From the NCBI RefSeq assembly GCF_000145235.1, contig NC_014391.1, positions 744,001-808,000 on the forward strand: DNA of 64,000 nt. The letters run 5' to 3'. The stretch comes from Micromonospora aurantiaca ATCC 27029. GTDB taxonomy: Bacteria; Actinomycetota; Actinomycetes; Mycobacteriales; Micromonosporaceae. The notes under the pieces are model-generated. The model ran no database searches and had not been told where the DNA came from. It saw only the letters and a list, made by a program, of their open reading frames with translations. The position numbers were made by a program, and so were the translations under genes. Positions 63,417-64,000 of the stretch are shown one piece after another (the stretch's first letter is position 1; each line of letters starts with the position of its first letter).

Positions 63417-64000
63417 CCGGACCGCCGAGCGGCCCCGGCGGCATCGGCGCCGCCGGGTTCGGGCCGGGCGGCGGCGTCCGCCGGGCGCGCACCCGGCGCC
63501 GCCACAGGAGCAGCAACCACAGCGGTACGCCGATCACGACCGCGAACGGCAGCACCGCGCCGAGCACTGTGAGCAGGACCCGGGCCGAGGCCAGGAACGC
63601 CGTCCAGCCGCCGCCCAGCCCGGCCAGGAAGCCGAGGTCGGCCTCCTCCTCGGCGGTGCTGGCGTCCTGACCGAGGAACGTCACGGTGATGGTGGACAGC
63701 GAGGTCAGGTCCGCGAGCCGGCGCTTGCGGGCCTCCAGCGCGGCCAGGTCGGCCTGCCGGGTGCCCACCTCGTTCTCCAAGCGGACCAGCTCGTCCACCG
63801 ACGTGGCCCGGGCCAGCAGCTTGCGGGAACTCTCCACCCGCGCCCGCTGGGTGGCGATCCGGGCGTCCAGGTCGACCACCTGCTCGGTGACGTCCTCGGT
63901 GCGGATCTCCCGGCGCTCCTGCCGGCCGAGACCGGCGAGCCGGTCGATCACCGCGGCGAACCGGTCCGCGGGCACGCGCAGCGTCAGCGCCGCCCGCGCC
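63373..64000 (-). CDS. DUF4349-domain membrane protein, C-terminal part (partial)
   Basis: The gene runs off the window; its start is beyond base 64000. Visible residues include LTLRVPADRFAAVIDRLAGLG, a coiled coil (DLDARIATQRARVESSRKLLARATSVDELVRLENEVGTRQADLAALEARKRRLADLTSLSTITVTF), then a membrane helix pair (LLTVLGAVLPFAVVIGVPLWLLLLW) and a short Pro-rich cytoplasmic tail. This is the DUF4349 family of envelope proteins with an N-terminal signal/lipobox, not visible here. Its tail overlaps the M20 gene end, a convergent overlap of 44 bases. Confidence 0.85.
   Translation of the reverse strand, partial: ARAALTLRVPADRFAAVIDRLAGLGRQERREIRTEDVTEQVVDLDARIATQRARVESSRKLLARATSVDELVRLENEVGTRQADLAALEARKRRLADLTSLSTITVTFLGQDASTAEEEADLGFLAGLGGGWTAFLASARVLLTVLGAVLPFAVVIGVPLWLLLLWRRRVRARRTPPPGPNPAAPMPPGPLGGPVSAPPPVPAARSGP

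Overview
The window is a single stretch of very high-GC actinomycete chromosome. Codon third positions are almost always G or C, GTG starts are common, several mRNAs look leaderless, and the gene set (conservon-type signalling genes, cydABDC, CorC-like and DUF742 proteins, MalR-type maltose operon, F420/PPOX-type protein) fits the Micromonosporaceae, most likely Micromonospora or a close relative. This placement is inference from gene content and composition; no rRNA is present. I see no tRNA, CRISPR array, prophage or intact insertion sequence. The window opens inside cysD and closes inside a DUF4349 gene.

Layout. 1-1484: end of cysD and cysN (sulfate activation). 1494-1578: an 85-bp palindromic element, whose near-identical second copy lies at 56076-56159. 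1575-3709: galE-galK (no galT seen). 3887-8458: soluble CBS/CorC protein, trpS, a 2H phosphoesterase, a YihY/BrkB membrane protein, a GntR regulator and a small acidic protein. 8612-17529: maltose/maltodextrin locus (GH13 alpha-glucosidase, LacI/MalR-type repressor, malEFG, GH13 neopullulanase-like enzyme) with CTTGC/GCAAG operator candidates. 17746-26813: small membrane protein, then a nucleoside uptake and breakdown run (BMP lipoprotein, ABC ATPase, two permeases, an extended cytidine deaminase, deoA, DUF4272). 26820-31547: RlmA-type methyltransferase and MarR regulator facing a YczE membrane protein, FMN reductase and PPOX protein, then adenosine deaminase and uridine kinase.

31741-41731 is the most unusual part. 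A conservon (sensor kinase-like ATPase, roadblock, DUF742, small GTPase) is followed by convergent genes for a Tat-type substrate-binding lipoprotein, a 795-aa Pro-rich protein with a degenerate IS110-transposase-like N-terminus, and an acidic protein. The IS110-like protein ends in the same C-terminal module as the conservon kinase (23 of 41 residues identical over the best block), which suggests one signalling system. 41877-50341: PadR regulator, permease-prefix membrane protein, cydABDC (bd oxidase and its ABC exporter), an M56 peptidase and BlaI. A GTAGC-N3-GCTAC palindrome occurs both at padR and upstream of cydA. 50405-51220: a gene-free array of about seven roughly 80-bp imperfect palindromes.

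51230-57832: truncated and full aldehyde dehydrogenases, deoC, upp, a GPP34 protein and a phosphohexomutase. 57882-64000: a Ser/Thr kinase, a methylmalonyl-CoA mutase large subunit, an M20 amidohydrolase and the partial DUF4349 gene. Nucleoside salvage is a recurring theme (transporter, cdd, deoA, add, udk, deoC, upp and a possible pentose-phosphate mutase). It could funnel imported nucleosides to bases and to deoxyribose or ribose phosphates, and then to acetaldehyde oxidised by the aldehyde dehydrogenase.
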